Source: Desulfobacteraceae bacterium
Lineage (GTDB): Bacteria > Desulfobacterota > Desulfobacteria > Desulfobacterales > Desulfobacteraceae
Length of the DNA: 49,689 bases
Assembly (NCBI GenBank): GCA_024226935.1
Contig: JAAELK010000213.1
Location: 1 to 49,689, forward strand
Direction of reading: 5' to 3'
Under the pieces are notes generated by a model. The model was given only the letters and a program-made list of their open reading frames with translations, ran no database searches and was not told the DNA's origin. The translations under genes and the position numbers were made by a program. Position 1 is the first letter of the stretch; each line of letters starts with the position of its first letter. Positions 1 through 10,499 of this stretch are shown in pieces.

Positions 1-40
1 GCCAGCGTTCATTCTGAGCCAGGATCAAACTCTCCAGTTA
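1..40 (-). rRNA. 16S rRNA gene, 5' end only
   Basis: The reverse complement reads AGAGTTTGATCCTGGCTCAG and continues into the usual start of bacterial 16S rRNA, the universal 27F priming region. The gene runs off the left edge, so only about the first 40 bases are present. The mature 5' end is placed by analogy with E. coli, about seven bases upstream of AGAGTTTG, and is uncertain by a few bases. Transcription is leftward from the promoter at 180-208. Confidence 0.95.
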
Positions 41-102
41 TAATCCTTTGATAAAACTTTTTAGGTCTTTACGACCCGCTCATTTCTTTTCTCACTGACC
101 AA

Positions 103-115
103 TTTTCAAAGATCA
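103..115 (-). promoter_or_regulatory. boxA-like antitermination element in the rrn leader
   Basis: The minus strand reads TGATCTTTGAAAA, close to the boxA consensus TGCTCTTTAACA bound by NusB/NusE. It lies between the rrn promoter and the 16S 5' end, where boxA belongs. Identification is by similarity and position only. Confidence 0.6.
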
Positions 116-171
116 AACTTTTTCATCAAGTTAAAACTGTTTTGTGGAAGCCGTTTGTCTGACCCCCAAAA

Positions 172-200
172 ACCAGGTCAATATACATGCGTGACCTGGT
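172..200. repeat. perfect 9-bp inverted repeat over the rrn promoter
   Basis: ACCAGGTCA (172-180) and TGACCTGGT (192-200) are perfect inverted arms with an 11-base centre. The element covers the -10 box and most of the spacer of the rrn promoter. It could be an operator for a dimeric regulator, or a hairpin at the extreme 5' end of the transcript. No bound protein can be named. Confidence 0.6.
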
Positions 201-208
201 CTTGTCAA
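180..208 (-). promoter_or_regulatory. rrn operon sigma-70 promoter
   Basis: On the minus strand TTGACA (203-208) and TATATT (180-185) are separated by exactly 17 bases, a near-consensus housekeeping promoter. It lies about 140 bases upstream of the mature 16S start and just after the tyrS stop codon. A perfect inverted repeat (172-200) covers the -10 box and most of the spacer, so access by RNA polymerase could be regulated. Confidence 0.85.
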
Positions 209-221
209 ACCTTTTTTTCAA

Positions 222-1508
222 TTATTTAAAAATAATTTTATGATACTTTTTTTTACCTGCTCTCAACAAAATTTCATCACCATTTACATCAGTGTTTACA
301 ACGACTTGATCCATTTGTACAATTCGTTCTCCATTGATATATGCACCACCCTGCTGTACTAAACGCCGGGCATCGGACTTTGACTTACACAACAGGGTTT
401 GGGTTAGCAAATCAATCACTAGCATCTTATCCACCACCTCTTCCTTATTATATAAAGAAGAAGGCACAGACTCATCACTGACAGAGCAATGTTTCCCCCT
501 GGGAATAGTGGCACCCGGCAAAAGAGTACCTGGGACCTCAATACTTCCAAATACTGAAACTGAGGCTTTCAATGACTTTAAAGCCTCTTGTTCTCCATGG
601 GCAATCTTTGTAACTTCATAGGCAAGAATTATTTTGGCTTTATTCAAATCCGCCCCCTCAAGAGATTTTACTCCCTCGATCTCATCCATGGACAAAAAGG
701 TAAACAAGGCTAAAAACTTTGGAACATCTGCATCATCGCAATTAACCCAGAACTGATAATATTCATAGGGGGAAAACCTCTCGGGATCCAACCAGACTGC
801 ACCTTTATGGGTTTTACCCATTTTGATTCCACTGGCCGTGGTGATCAAGGGAAAAGTAATACCAAAAGCCTGTTTACCAAGGGTTCTGCGAACCAGATCA
901 ATCCCGGCCACAATATTACCCCATTGATCACTGCCTCCCATTTGCAAAAGACAATCGTGGGTATTTGCAAGCTTCATAAAATCATAAGCCTGAAGCAGCA
1001 TATAATTAAACTCAATAAAAGTCAGCCCATCATCTGACTCCATCCGAGCTTTATAACTTTCAGCTTTGATCATGCGGTTAATGGAAAAATGCTTTCCTAT
1101 ATCCCTTAAAAAAGGAATATATTCAAGGGTTGTCAGCCATTGTGCATTATCCACCATCAAGGCCTTATCATCGGAAAAATCCAAAAACCTTTCCAATTGA
1201 TTGCGTATACCTGCCTTATTTTCATCAATCAATTCCGGAGTAAGAATTTTACGCAATTCAGTTTTACCGGAAGGATCGCCTATCAACCCGGTTCCACCAC
1301 CAACCAGAGCAATGGGCCTGTGACCGGATCTCTGCATATGAGCCAGGGCCATGATACAGACCAAGCTTCCTACATGGAGACTTGAAGCTGTTGGATCAAA
1401 TCCTATATAACAACTAATCTTATTATTATTTAAATGGTCTTCCAACTCTTTAGTATGGGTAACAGAGTCAATAAACCCACGTTCCTTTAATACCGTTAAA
1501 ACACTCAT
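222..1508 (-). CDS. tyrS: tyrosyl-tRNA synthetase
   Basis: Class I aminoacyl-tRNA synthetase that charges tRNA-Tyr with tyrosine using ATP in the cytoplasm. At 428 residues it has normal family length. Visible hallmarks are the HIGH-type motif as HVGS (residues 45-48), the conserved GGSDQW (191-196), the KMSKS-type loop as KMGKT (229-233), and a C-terminal S4 RNA-binding domain from about residue 362 containing the SDARRLVQQGGAYING signature. It lies 17 bases downstream of rny in the same direction and is probably the last gene of that transcript. The rrn promoter begins directly after its stop. No T-box leader is apparent. The family assignment is secure. Confidence 0.97.
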   Translation of the reverse strand: MSVLTVLKERGFIDSVTHTKELEDHLNNNKISCYIGFDPTASSLHVGSLVCIMALAHMQRSGHRPIALVGGGTGLIGDPSGKTELRKILTPELIDENKAGIRNQLERFLDFSDDKALMVDNAQWLTTLEYIPFLRDIGKHFSINRMIKAESYKARMESDDGLTFIEFNYMLLQAYDFMKLANTHDCLLQMGGSDQWGNIVAGIDLVRRTLGKQAFGITFPLITTASGIKMGKTHKGAVWLDPERFSPYEYYQFWVNCDDADVPKFLALFTFLSMDEIEGVKSLEGADLNKAKIILAYEVTKIAHGEQEALKSLKASVSVFGSIEVPGTLLPGATIPRGKHCSVSDESVPSSLYNKEEVVDKMLVIDLLTQTLLCKSKSDARRLVQQGGAYINGERIVQMDQVVVNTDVNGDEILLRAGKKKYHKIIFK

Positions 1509-1525
1509 ACTTATATCCTAAATCT

Positions 1526-3091
1526 TTATTTTTTTGTATATTCTACTGCCCGGGTTTCCCGAATAACCACGACCTTTACTTGACCGGGGAAAGTCAGATT
1601 TTCTTCTATCTGGCGGGCAATATCCCTGGAAAGAAGCATTGCACTCTCGTCTGTTATCTTCTCACTTTCAGTGATCACCCTGATCTCACGCCCAGCCTGG
1701 ATGGCATAAGTATTAACGACCCCTTCAAAAGCGTTGGCAATATTCTCCAGATCCTCGAGGCGTTTTACATAATTTTCCAAACTTTCTTTTCTAGCCCCTG
1801 GACGGGCCCCGGAAAGGGCATCGGCAGACTGGATAATATAATCATAAACAGTCTCAGGCATTCTATCTTCATGATGAGCACCAATGGCATTAGTAACCGC
1901 TTCAATCTCACCATATTTTTTAGCCAGCTTGGCACCAATTATGGCATGCGCCCCATCCACTTCATGATCGACGGCCTTGCCGATATCATGCAAAAGCCCC
2001 ATACGCTTAGCAAGCTTTACATTGAGTCCAAGCTCTGCTGCAATGGTACCTGCCAAAAAGGCAACTTCAATTGAATGTTGAAGTACATTCTGGGCATAGG
2101 ATGTCCTAAATTTCAATTTTCCCAAAACCTTAATCAACTCTGAATTAATTCCATGGACACCCAGATCAAAAGCGGCCTGCTCTCCTGCCTCTTTAATGGT
2201 AAGTTCAACCTCTTCGGTTGCACGTTCCACCACATCCTCAATCCTGGCAGGATGTATTCTTCCGTCGGAAATCAATTTTTCGATGGCAATCCTTGCCACT
2301 TCCCTACGAACCGGATTAAATCCAGACAAAATAACCGCCTCGGGGGTATCATCAATGATAAGATCGATCCCGGTAGCAGCTTCTAAAGCTCTGATATTTC
2401 TTCCTTCCCGACCGATGATCCGACCCTTCATTTCATCTCCCGGTAAATGCACAACAGAGACAGTTCTTTCAGCCACATAATCCCCGGCATACCGTTGGAT
2501 GGCTGTTGAAATAATCTTTTTAGCTTCCTTATCTGCCTGCTCCTTTGCTTCACTGGTGATTTTTTTGATCAACTTCACACCTTCGTGCTTGGCCTCTTCT
2601 TCCATGGCCTTCAGCAAAAGCCCTTTGGCTTCATCCAAAGTAAGACCTGATACTTTTTCAAGTTCTTTTTTGGTTTCTTCAAGAAGAGTTTTATATTGAA
2701 GCTCTCTATTTTGCGCTGAATCCAGCTTCTTTCCAATTAATGTTTCTTTTCTTAGAAGTTCCTGATCCCGCCTTGAAAATTGGTCTTCAACACCATCAAG
2801 TTTTTCACTTTTTTTCGAAAGACGTCTTTCTTCCTTTTTCAATTCGAAACGGGTCTCTTCAGTTTCAGCATCAAAATCACTCTTCATTTCCAGAAGCCTG
2901 GATTTTGCTTCGAGCCTGGCTTCTTTTAAAAGAGTTTCAGATTTTTTTATAGCCTCTTTGACAATTCGTTGCTGTTCTTCTTCAATATTCAGATTTTCCT
3001 GGGTTACCTTTTTCTTTACCACAAAAAGGGCAACAACCCCCAAACCCAACAAAAAGACAATCGTTAATGAGAGTATCATCACATAATCCAT
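1526..3091 (-). CDS. rny: ribonuclease Y
   Basis: Membrane-anchored endoribonuclease that starts mRNA decay. The 521 residues follow the family order: one N-terminal transmembrane helix (about 4-25), a long charged coiled coil (about 30-200), a KH RNA-binding domain containing KGRIIGREGRNIRALE (about 215-275), and an HD metal-dependent hydrolase domain with LLHDIGKA near residue 365. It lies between the 6S RNA gene and tyrS. The start ATG has a good ribosome site (AGGAGAA) a few bases upstream. The leader (3092-3204) contains the perfect 12-base palindrome GGATAATTATCC at 3165-3176, which may belong to regulation of this gene or to 6S RNA 3' processing. Confidence 0.96.
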   Translation of the reverse strand: MDYVMILSLTIVFLLGLGVVALFVVKKKVTQENLNIEEEQQRIVKEAIKKSETLLKEARLEAKSRLLEMKSDFDAETEETRFELKKEERRLSKKSEKLDGVEDQFSRRDQELLRKETLIGKKLDSAQNRELQYKTLLEETKKELEKVSGLTLDEAKGLLLKAMEEEAKHEGVKLIKKITSEAKEQADKEAKKIISTAIQRYAGDYVAERTVSVVHLPGDEMKGRIIGREGRNIRALEAATGIDLIIDDTPEAVILSGFNPVRREVARIAIEKLISDGRIHPARIEDVVERATEEVELTIKEAGEQAAFDLGVHGINSELIKVLGKLKFRTSYAQNVLQHSIEVAFLAGTIAAELGLNVKLAKRMGLLHDIGKAVDHEVDGAHAIIGAKLAKKYGEIEAVTNAIGAHHEDRMPETVYDYIIQSADALSGARPGARKESLENYVKRLEDLENIANAFEGVVNTYAIQAGREIRVITESEKITDESAMLLSRDIARQIEENLTFPGQVKVVVIRETRAVEYTKK

Positions 3092-3204
3092 TCAATAATT
3101 CTCCTAGAATGCTGTTAACATCAGCAACAATGATATTGCTTAATTTTATTAAAAATATGGAATGGGATAATTATCCAGAGGAAGGCTTAAGAAAAAGAAT
3201 TTTT

Positions 3205-3413
3205 TTATACAACAATAACCCCCACAAATTGCCGTGTTGCTTTTTAAGGCTTTGAACCAATGGTTCAAAAGTGGGCGTCCAATAATACTTTTAGGCTTTT
3301 CCTTGCTATTAGGAACCTAGCTCACCGGTATCAGAGTGAACTCCCTTCTTATTATGCGTTAGGACAAAGACTATTGTACAATCACGCACATTGCAGGGGT
3401 GTGTTGTTATATT
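3205..3413 (-). ncRNA. ssrS: 6S RNA
   Basis: 6S RNA binds the sigma-70 RNA polymerase holoenzyme and represses it by mimicking an open promoter. Evidence is position (directly downstream of zapA, the classical proteobacterial site) and structure. The minus strand contains TTTGAACCATTGGTTCAAA followed by GCCTTAAAAAG, matching the conserved 3' half of enterobacterial 6S RNA. The two ends can pair as a long closing stem (AACAACA and CACCCC near 3395-3411 with GGGGGTTA and TGTTGT near 3208-3225). The middle would form the large internal bubble. Ends are estimated from the closing stem and may be off by about 10 bases. There is no protein-coding alternative. Confidence 0.88.
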
Positions 3414-3430
3414 CAACTTAAATTATTGTT

Positions 3431-3724
3431 TTATTCAATTCCTTTATCAATTTTGTATATCAAAGATGAAATTCTTTCTTCCACGTTTCTTTCCAGTTCA
3501 GAATATTGCTGCTTTAATTCATAAAAATCCCTAGATAGATTCATGGCTGCAAGAAGCAAAATAGCGATTCTATTCCTACCCGAAGCTTTATTCTGGAACA
3601 AAGCCCCTGCTTCTTCAATATAGTCCTTTAAATATTGCGCAACCCTATCCGGATCTTTTACCAGTTCATCCGGTTTAAATCTAAATTCTTCACCAAAAAG
3701 ATCAATTTTAACAATTTCATCCAA
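3431..3724 (-). CDS. zapA: cell division protein ZapA
   Basis: Small FtsZ-associated protein that bundles and stabilises FtsZ protofilaments at the division ring. The 97-residue length is typical. The N-terminus (VKIDLFGEEFRFK) matches the ZapA globular head, followed by the conserved region with RIAILLLAAMNLSRDFYEL and a C-terminal coiled coil (about 60-95). It follows zapB by 27 bases and precedes 6S RNA, the usual proteobacterial neighbour, which strongly supports the call. Confidence 0.92.
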   Translation of the reverse strand: MDEIVKIDLFGEEFRFKPDELVKDPDRVAQYLKDYIEEAGALFQNKASGRNRIAILLLAAMNLSRDFYELKQQYSELERNVEERISSLIYKIDKGIE

Positions 3725-3751
3725 TGAAAACCCTCTACCGCATTTTTACGA

Positions 3752-4024
3752 TCACATGTTTGATTGAGGCTCTAATGCTAAATCATCGGAAAAACTATCC
3801 AATTTACTCAAAAGGCCATCAATTTTAGATTGAATCAAAACATCCTGTTCAGAGTTTAATTCTTCCGTTTCATTTTTCTCAGCCAAATCTGCTTCCAACT
3901 CTTTAATTTTTGAACTCATTTCCGAATTCTCAATTTGCAGGGTCTGGCAAAGCTCTATCAGAAAATCAACCTTTATATCAATATCATCAAACTTGTTTTT
4001 AGTTACTTCATTATCCAATTTCAT
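3752..4024 (-). CDS. zapB: ZapB-like cell division coiled-coil protein
   Basis: A 90-residue acidic protein that is almost entirely predicted coiled coil, with heptad-like leucines in FLIELCQTLQIENSEMSSKI and a second helical stretch (about 55-80). ZapB-type proteins connect to ZapA and organise the division site. Sequence conservation in this family is poor, so the name rests on size, coiled-coil character and its place immediately before zapA. It has its own promoter at 4056-4085. A generic coiled-coil divisome protein is the main alternative. Confidence 0.7.
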   Translation of the reverse strand: MKLDNEVTKNKFDDIDIKVDFLIELCQTLQIENSEMSSKIKELEADLAEKNETEELNSEQDVLIQSKIDGLLSKLDSFSDDLALEPQSNM

Positions 4025-4055
4025 AGTCTCACAAAAGAGTTTAATTTTAATGTTT

Positions 4056-4085
4056 AGTATAGTTCAAAATATTTAAGAAAGTCAA
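4056..4085 (-). promoter_or_regulatory. sigma-70 promoter for zapB-zapA-6S RNA
   Basis: The minus strand has TTGACT (4080-4085) and TATACT (4056-4061) with an 18-base spacer, 32 bases upstream of the zapB start. The -35 box overlaps the stop codon of the upstream nucleotidyltransferase gene, so the divisome genes can be transcribed separately from it. Confidence 0.65.
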
Positions 4086-4834
4086 GGTAATTCATTTTCA
4101 ATCTCTTGAATCAGAGATTCCGCTTCTTCAAGCTCTTTCGGGCTGTTCACACCGATAACCTGCCTTGGATCAACCATTAAACGGACACCGATTTTTTCTC
4201 TCTTAGACCTTGCAATTTCAACCATATCCGTCAAATAAAATTCTGCCTGATTATTATCCGGTTTAATCAACTCAATGGCCTGTTCTAAAAAGGTCCTATC
4301 AAAACAATAAATCCCGGTATTAATGGTAGTTATCTGTTTTTCTTCCCGTGTTGCATCGGATTCCTCCCGAATAGAGCTCACCCCCCCCTCCTGATCCAAC
4401 ACAATCCTGCCGTATCCACTGGGATTCTCCAAATTAACAGCCAAAACCGTTAATTTGGCACAGGTTGTCCTATGGGTGGCCAAAAACTGCCTTAGGGTAT
4501 CTTCTCTAATCAAGGGGACATCGCCACATAGTACCAGCACATCTTTTATCTCCGGAGCAAGAAAGGGCAAAGCTTGTTTGACCGCATCACCAGTTCCAAG
4601 CAATAATTTTTGAATCACAAAATTAACCGAAAAATGCCGCCCCACCTCATCTTTAACAAGCTGGGCCTGATGCCCTATAACCACATGAATATTATCCCGT
4701 GTCAATCTTCTGGCAGCATTTAGGACATGCACCACCATACTTTTACCCGCAACCTCGTGGAGCACTTTAGGAATATCTGACTTCATCCGGGTTCCCTTGC
4801 CGGCGGCAAGAATCACAATAGCTAAATCATCCAT
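4082..4834 (-). CDS. GlmU-type sugar nucleotidyltransferase, single domain
   Basis: Resembles the N-terminal uridyltransferase domain of GlmU, which makes UDP-GlcNAc from UTP and GlcNAc-1-phosphate for peptidoglycan and LPS. The start LAIVILAAGKGTRMKSDIPK is the classical nucleotide-binding loop (G-x-G-T-R-M) with the catalytic lysine. VLCGDVPL (about 141-148) carries the metal-binding aspartate, and GYGRIV and the NTGIY region follow. At 250 residues it is about half the length of bifunctional GlmU: the left-handed beta-helix acetyltransferase half is absent and the reading frame ends cleanly. Acetylation must then come from another enzyme, or the substrate differs. It sits between the ATP synthase terminator and zapB. 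Exact substrate is unproven. Confidence 0.85.
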   Translation of the reverse strand: MDDLAIVILAAGKGTRMKSDIPKVLHEVAGKSMVVHVLNAARRLTRDNIHVVIGHQAQLVKDEVGRHFSVNFVIQKLLLGTGDAVKQALPFLAPEIKDVLVLCGDVPLIREDTLRQFLATHRTTCAKLTVLAVNLENPSGYGRIVLDQEGGVSSIREESDATREEKQITTINTGIYCFDRTFLEQAIELIKPDNNQAEFYLTDMVEIARSKREKIGVRLMVDPRQVIGVNSPKELEEAESLIQEIENELP

Positions 4835-4902
4835 CCGGTTCTCACTATTTTTAGTTTCCCTGGTTTGGGATTCATAATTTTGATTTATCCCGTATCTTAA
4901 TC

Positions 4903-4935
4903 AAAAGGGATGCTCCCATATAAGAAAGCACCCCC
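4903..4935 (-). terminator. rho-independent terminator of the atp operon
   Basis: On the minus strand GGGGTGCTTTC and GGGAGCATCCC form an 11-bp stem (with G-U pairs) around a six-base loop, followed by TTTT. It lies about 80 bases after the atpC stop, where the ATP synthase transcript should end. Confidence 0.75.
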
Positions 4936-5011
4936 ATTTTATCATTAACCTGTCATCACCACTTAAGCAAGATAGATCATTTTTAAAACTAAAATCTTAA
5001 AAATCACATTA

Positions 5012-5419
5012 TTACTTGATACCTGAGATTTTAATTCGATCTATCGCCTTTCTTAAAGCGACTTCAGCCCTGACAAAATCAAGATCAGAAGCTTTGTCTA
5101 CCAGGCGTTTTTCCGCCCGCTCCTTCGCTTGTTGGGCCCTTGCAACATCTATATCCTTACGCCGTTCAGCAGATTCAGCAAGAATAGTTACCTTATCGGG
5201 CAGCACTTCTGCAAAACCACCATTAATAAAAAGAAGCCTTTCTTTTCCTTTAAGATCTTTGTATCGAAGCGCACCCATCTTCAAGGATGTCAAGAATGTG
5301 GTATGCCCTTTGAGCGCACCAAATTCACCTTCTGACCCTGGTGCCACAACAAGCTCAACCTCTTCACTGACGACTGCTTTTAGTGGTGTAACTACTTCAA
5401 GAAATAGTTTTTCGGCCAT
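5012..5419 (-). CDS. atpC: F1Fo ATP synthase epsilon subunit
   Basis: Epsilon subunit of the central stalk, which couples rotation and inhibits wasteful ATP hydrolysis. At 135 residues it has family length. The N-terminal beta-sandwich contains LEVVTPLKAVVSEEVELVV and the conserved PGSEGEFGALKGHTTFL. The C-terminal part (about 88-133) forms the two-helix hairpin rich in Ala, Arg and Glu. It is the last gene of the atp operon, 17 bases after atpD, and is followed by the terminator at 4903-4935. Confidence 0.96.
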   Translation of the reverse strand: MAEKLFLEVVTPLKAVVSEEVELVVAPGSEGEFGALKGHTTFLTSLKMGALRYKDLKGKERLLFINGGFAEVLPDKVTILAESAERRKDIDVARAQQAKERAEKRLVDKASDLDFVRAEVALRKAIDRIKISGIK

Positions 5420-5436
5420 GTTATCCCTCCGGATGC

Positions 5437-6888
<1,452 letters not shown>

Positions 6889-7782
6889 CTATCCCTTAAG
6901 TGCCTCTGCACCACCGACAATATCCATGAGGTCGGATGTTATACCAGCCTGCCTTGTTTTATTATATATTGTCTGAAGTTCGTTCACCATATCTTCACAT
7001 GCCTTAGTTGCATTTTCCATGGCTCTCATTCGAGCTCCATGCTCACTGGTGGACGTCTGAAGCAGCGCATCATATATCTGAATAAAAATATTTTTAGGCA
7101 GCATTTCACCCAACAACACCTCGGAAGAAGGTTCGCAGATATGCTCAGGAAGAAATTGATCACCTGCATCCACTTCTATTGTTCCCACCATATCCCCAAG
7201 GGAAGAGATGGGAAGAACCTGCTTTATGGTAGGAATCTGCTTCGCCATGTTTTCGAACTGAGAATAAATCAGATATACTTCATCAACAGCCCCATCAAGG
7301 AAACTGTCTACCAATTTTTGTCCAGAGGTGGATGCCACAGAAAACTCGATATTTCCACCCACAACCCCGACATACTCATCTTCAATGGAAAAGGGAGTTT
7401 TTTTTGCCCAGTCTCTTCCTCTTTTCCCAAAACAGATAAAGGAAACATCCTTGCCTTGAAGCTCGGATTCAATTAATTGTTCAGCTTTATAAATCAGATT
7501 ATTATTAAAACCGCCACAAAGACCTCTGTCGGATGTACAGAGAATCAGGGCCACCTTTTTGACTTCTTCGCGGGGGACAAGCAAAGGGCTCGCATCTTCA
7601 CCGGATTTACCGGCAATGCTTCCCAATACTTCAGCAAATTTGGAAGCATAGGGTTCAAAAGCTTCCATTCTATTTTGCGCACCGCGTAATCTTGAAGTGG
7701 CGACCATCTTCATGGCAGAGGTAATCTGTTTAGTCTTTTTTACACTGACTATTTTCGATTGTACTTCTTTTAAAGTTGCCAT
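6889..7782 (-). CDS. atpG: F1Fo ATP synthase gamma subunit
   Basis: Rotor shaft of F1. The 297 residues begin with the diagnostic MATLKEVQSKI and KKTKQITSAMKMVATSRL coiled coil. LCTSDRGLCGGFNNNL lies in the middle, and the C-terminal helix ends with the conserved ATKACEDMVNELQTIYNKTR and QAGITSDLMDIVGGAEAL. Placement between atpA and atpD is canonical. Confidence 0.98.
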   Translation of the reverse strand: MATLKEVQSKIVSVKKTKQITSAMKMVATSRLRGAQNRMEAFEPYASKFAEVLGSIAGKSGEDASPLLVPREEVKKVALILCTSDRGLCGGFNNNLIYKAEQLIESELQGKDVSFICFGKRGRDWAKKTPFSIEDEYVGVVGGNIEFSVASTSGQKLVDSFLDGAVDEVYLIYSQFENMAKQIPTIKQVLPISSLGDMVGTIEVDAGDQFLPEHICEPSSEVLLGEMLPKNIFIQIYDALLQTSTSEHGARMRAMENATKACEDMVNELQTIYNKTRQAGITSDLMDIVGGAEALKG

Positions 7783-7843
7783 ATGATCTACCTTTACGCC
7801 TATAAGTTGGTGAATAATTCCACTATAAAATCCAAAAAATTAC

Positions 7844-9358
7844 CTAAATGGTATCTTTGAATTCTTCGTCATAGGCTTCAAGGCATTGTTTCAATTTGCC
7901 TTCGATCTCCGAGGTAATCTCTTGTTTTTCTTTCAAACCTGCGAAAATTTCAGGAAAACGATTTTCAACAAAGGGATAAAGACCTTCTTCATATTTTGCA
8001 ACCGCCTCTTTTGGGTATTTATCAATATACCCTTTAGTTCCTGCATAGAGAGCTGTAACCATTCTTTCCATGGAAAGAGGTTTAAACTGAGGCTGTTTTA
8101 AAAGTTCAACCAGTCGTTCCCCCCGGGTCAGCTGTTTCTGGGTAGCGGCATCAAGATCAGATCCAAATGCGGCAAAAGCCTCCAATTCACGGAACTGGGC
8201 AAGATCCAAACGCAAAGTACCTGCAACCTGTTTCATGGCTTTTACCTGGGCTGCACCCCCAACACGGGAAACAGAAAGTCCAACATCAATTGCAGGCCTG
8301 ATACCGGCAAAGAAAAGATCTTTGTCCAGAAAAATCTGGCCATCGGTGATGGAAATAACATTTGTCGGAATAAATGCAGACACGTCCCCTTCCTGGGTTT
8401 CAATAATAGGAAGAGCCGTCAGGGAACCAGCCCCTTCCGCATCACTGAGTTTTGCAGATCTTTCAAGCAGACGGGAGTGATTATAAAAAATATCACCAGG
8501 ATAAGCCTCACGACCCGGCGGACGCCTAAGAAGCAACGATACCTGACGGTAAGCAACTGCCTGTTTTGAAAGGTCATCATAGATAATCAGGGCATGCTCG
8601 CCTTTATCCCTGAAATACTCACCCATGGCGCAACCAGCATAGGGAGCCAGGTACTGCATGGCTGCTGATTCGGAAGCAGATGCAACTACTACCGTGGTAT
8701 ATTCCATGGCACCATGCTCTTCAAGGGCCGCAACAACCTGGGCAACAGTTGATTTTTTCTGGCCGCAGGCAACATAGATACATTTCATATCCGTATCTTT
8801 TTGGGCAAGAATAGCATCAACTGCAACCGCAGTTTTACCGATCTGACGGTCACCAATGATCAACTCACGCTGGCCGCGACCAACAGGAGTCATACCATCA
8901 ACGGCCTTGGCACCGGTATAACAGGGCTCATGAACTGATTTTCTGGCGATAACACCAGGAGCAATCAATTCCATATTCTTATAGATATCAGAGTTGATAG
9001 GACCTTTTCCATCAACCGGCTCACCCGTTGTGGTCACTACACGACCCAGAAGGGCTTCGCCAACCGGAACCGATGCAATACGATCTGTTCTTTTTACAAC
9101 ATCTCCCTCTTTGATAACCTTATCATCACCCAGGATAGCAACACCGACATTATCCGATTCAAGGTTTAACGCAAGACCAAGAATTCCACCGGGAAATTCG
9201 ACCAACTCCATTGCTTTAACTTTTTCCAAACCATACACACGGGCAATACCATCACCCGCAGAGAGGACAACACCGGTTTCAGTCAGATCAACATCGGCAT
9301 CAAATCCTTTGATCTGGTCTTTTATTATTTGGCTTATTTCTTCCGCTTTAATTTCCAT
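7844..9358 (-). CDS. atpA: F1Fo ATP synthase alpha subunit
   Basis: Non-catalytic nucleotide-binding subunit of F1, 504 residues. Hallmarks are the Walker A loop GDRQIGKT (169-176), the region [20 protein letters not shown] with the conserved [12 protein letters not shown] next to it, and the C-terminal helical domain. The start ATG overlaps the atpH stop, which indicates translational coupling. Confidence 0.98.
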   Translation of the reverse strand: MEIKAEEISQIIKDQIKGFDADVDLTETGVVLSAGDGIARVYGLEKVKAMELVEFPGGILGLALNLESDNVGVAILGDDKVIKEGDVVKRTDRIASVPVGEALLGRVVTTTGEPVDGKGPINSDIYKNMELIAPGVIARKSVHEPCYTGAKAVDGMTPVGRGQRELIIGDRQIGKTAVAVDAILAQKDTDMKCIYVACGQKKSTVAQVVAALEEHGAMEYTTVVVASASESAAMQYLAPYAGCAMGEYFRDKGEHALIIYDDLSKQAVAYRQVSLLLRRPPGREAYPGDIFYNHSRLLERSAKLSDAEGAGSLTALPIIETQEGDVSAFIPTNVISITDGQIFLDKDLFFAGIRPAIDVGLSVSRVGGAAQVKAMKQVAGTLRLDLAQFRELEAFAAFGSDLDAATQKQLTRGERLVELLKQPQFKPLSMERMVTALYAGTKGYIDKYPKEAVAKYEEGLYPFVENRFPEIFAGLKEKQEITSEIEGKLKQCLEAYDEEFKDTI

Positions 9359-9909
9359 TAGACACTCTCACCTTTTTTTAATGTTTCCCGCATATTAATC
9401 AGCTGAGTTTTCACGCTGCCGTCCAGAACAAGATCACCGATTTTTGTCACCACTCCACCAATAAGGCTGGGATCCTGCTCAACATTCAGAACAATAGTTT
9501 TCCCCGCCTTTTTAGACAAAACTTCCCTGATTTTCTCTATAACTTCCGAGGAAAGCTGTGTTGCAGAGATAACACTGGCCTTAACAACACCTTTAAGCTC
9601 ATCAGCCAGATCATTATAATAGGACGCAATTTCCCTTAAAAAACCAATTCTGCCCTTATCAAACAAAAGAACCATAAAAGATTTCATTATGGCGGAGAGA
9701 TCTGTTGCAGCCAAAACTGCTTGAAGCACTTTTTTTCGATCTTTTTTATTGTACAAGGGATTAATTAAGGCAAGTTCAAACCCGACCTGAGTATCAAAAA
9801 GCCCGACCACAGACCTCAACTCTTCATTGTATTGTTCTGCCTGACCGTTTTCCTGACCTATTAGAATCAATGCTTTGGCATAACGCCTTGAAACTGCTAA
9901 ATTTTTCAT
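9358..9909 (-). CDS. atpH: F1Fo ATP synthase delta subunit
   Basis: Delta (OSCP-like) subunit of the peripheral stalk, linking the b subunits to the top of F1. At 183 residues it has normal length. It starts with [13 protein letters not shown] (the conserved RYA-AL motif) and ends with the conserved [25 protein letters not shown]. It overlaps atpA by one base at its end and atpF at its start, consistent with one tightly coupled operon. Confidence 0.96.
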   Translation of the reverse strand: MKNLAVSRRYAKALILIGQENGQAEQYNEELRSVVGLFDTQVGFELALINPLYNKKDRKKVLQAVLAATDLSAIMKSFMVLLFDKGRIGFLREIASYYNDLADELKGVVKASVISATQLSSEVIEKIREVLSKKAGKTIVLNVEQDPSLIGGVVTKIGDLVLDGSVKTQLINMRETLKKGESV

Positions 9910-10499
9910 TATGCCACCACCTTTTTCAAATATTGATCAACCAGATTATCCTGATCTTCAGATGAGATGGAGTCTTTAATGACGGCCTCTGCCTGTGCCA
10001 TTGCTTTTTCAACGATCTCCCGTTGAAGAGTTGCCTTGGCTGCTTTGAATTCCTGTTCAATGGTACGTTTTGCCATATCTTCCAACTTATCTGCCTGGGC
10101 TCTTGCTTCTTTAAGAATTCTTTTTTGAGCTTCTTCACCCTGCTTGATATAATCTTCGATAATTTGTTTAGATTCCTGATCAAGATTTTTAAACTTGGCT
10201 TCATATTCGGCAAGTTTTTTTTCTGCGTCTTTTTTTTTCTGATCCAGTTCACTCAACTCATCTGCAATATCTTTTTTGCGTGATGAAAAAAACTCCGCAA
10301 CAGGCTTTCTGGCAATAAAAAAACCGCCCAGGACAAGGATAGTAAAATTTAATACCTTCCAAGTATCAATCTCAAGCCAACTGTTATGGACACCACCACC
10401 CGCCGTAGATGCCCAGGCAACAGACCCAAAGCTCAAGACAAGAATACTCACAATACCTGGGAATCTAAGGTCTCTTTTTCTTAATTTTAAATTTCCCAT
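9909..10499 (-). CDS. atpF: F1Fo ATP synthase b subunit with signal-like N-terminus
   Basis: Peripheral stalk b subunit. I use the ATG at 10499, which overlaps the atpF' stop (TAATG) and has GGGAGGG eight bases upstream, rather than the TTG six bases further upstream. The 196-residue product has a basic N-terminus and hydrophobic stretch (about 13-30, ending AWA) that looks like a signal peptide or extra membrane segment, then the usual membrane helix (about 48-65) and a long Lys/Glu/Ala-rich coiled coil. An extra N-terminal segment of this kind is common in deltaproteobacterial AtpF. It pairs with the b' subunit encoded just upstream. Confidence 0.93.
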   Translation of the reverse strand: MGNLKLRKRDLRFPGIVSILVLSFGSVAWASTAGGGVHNSWLEIDTWKVLNFTILVLGGFFIARKPVAEFFSSRKKDIADELSELDQKKKDAEKKLAEYEAKFKNLDQESKQIIEDYIKQGEEAQKRILKEARAQADKLEDMAKRTIEQEFKAAKATLQREIVEKAMAQAEAVIKDSISSEDQDNLVDQYLKKVVA

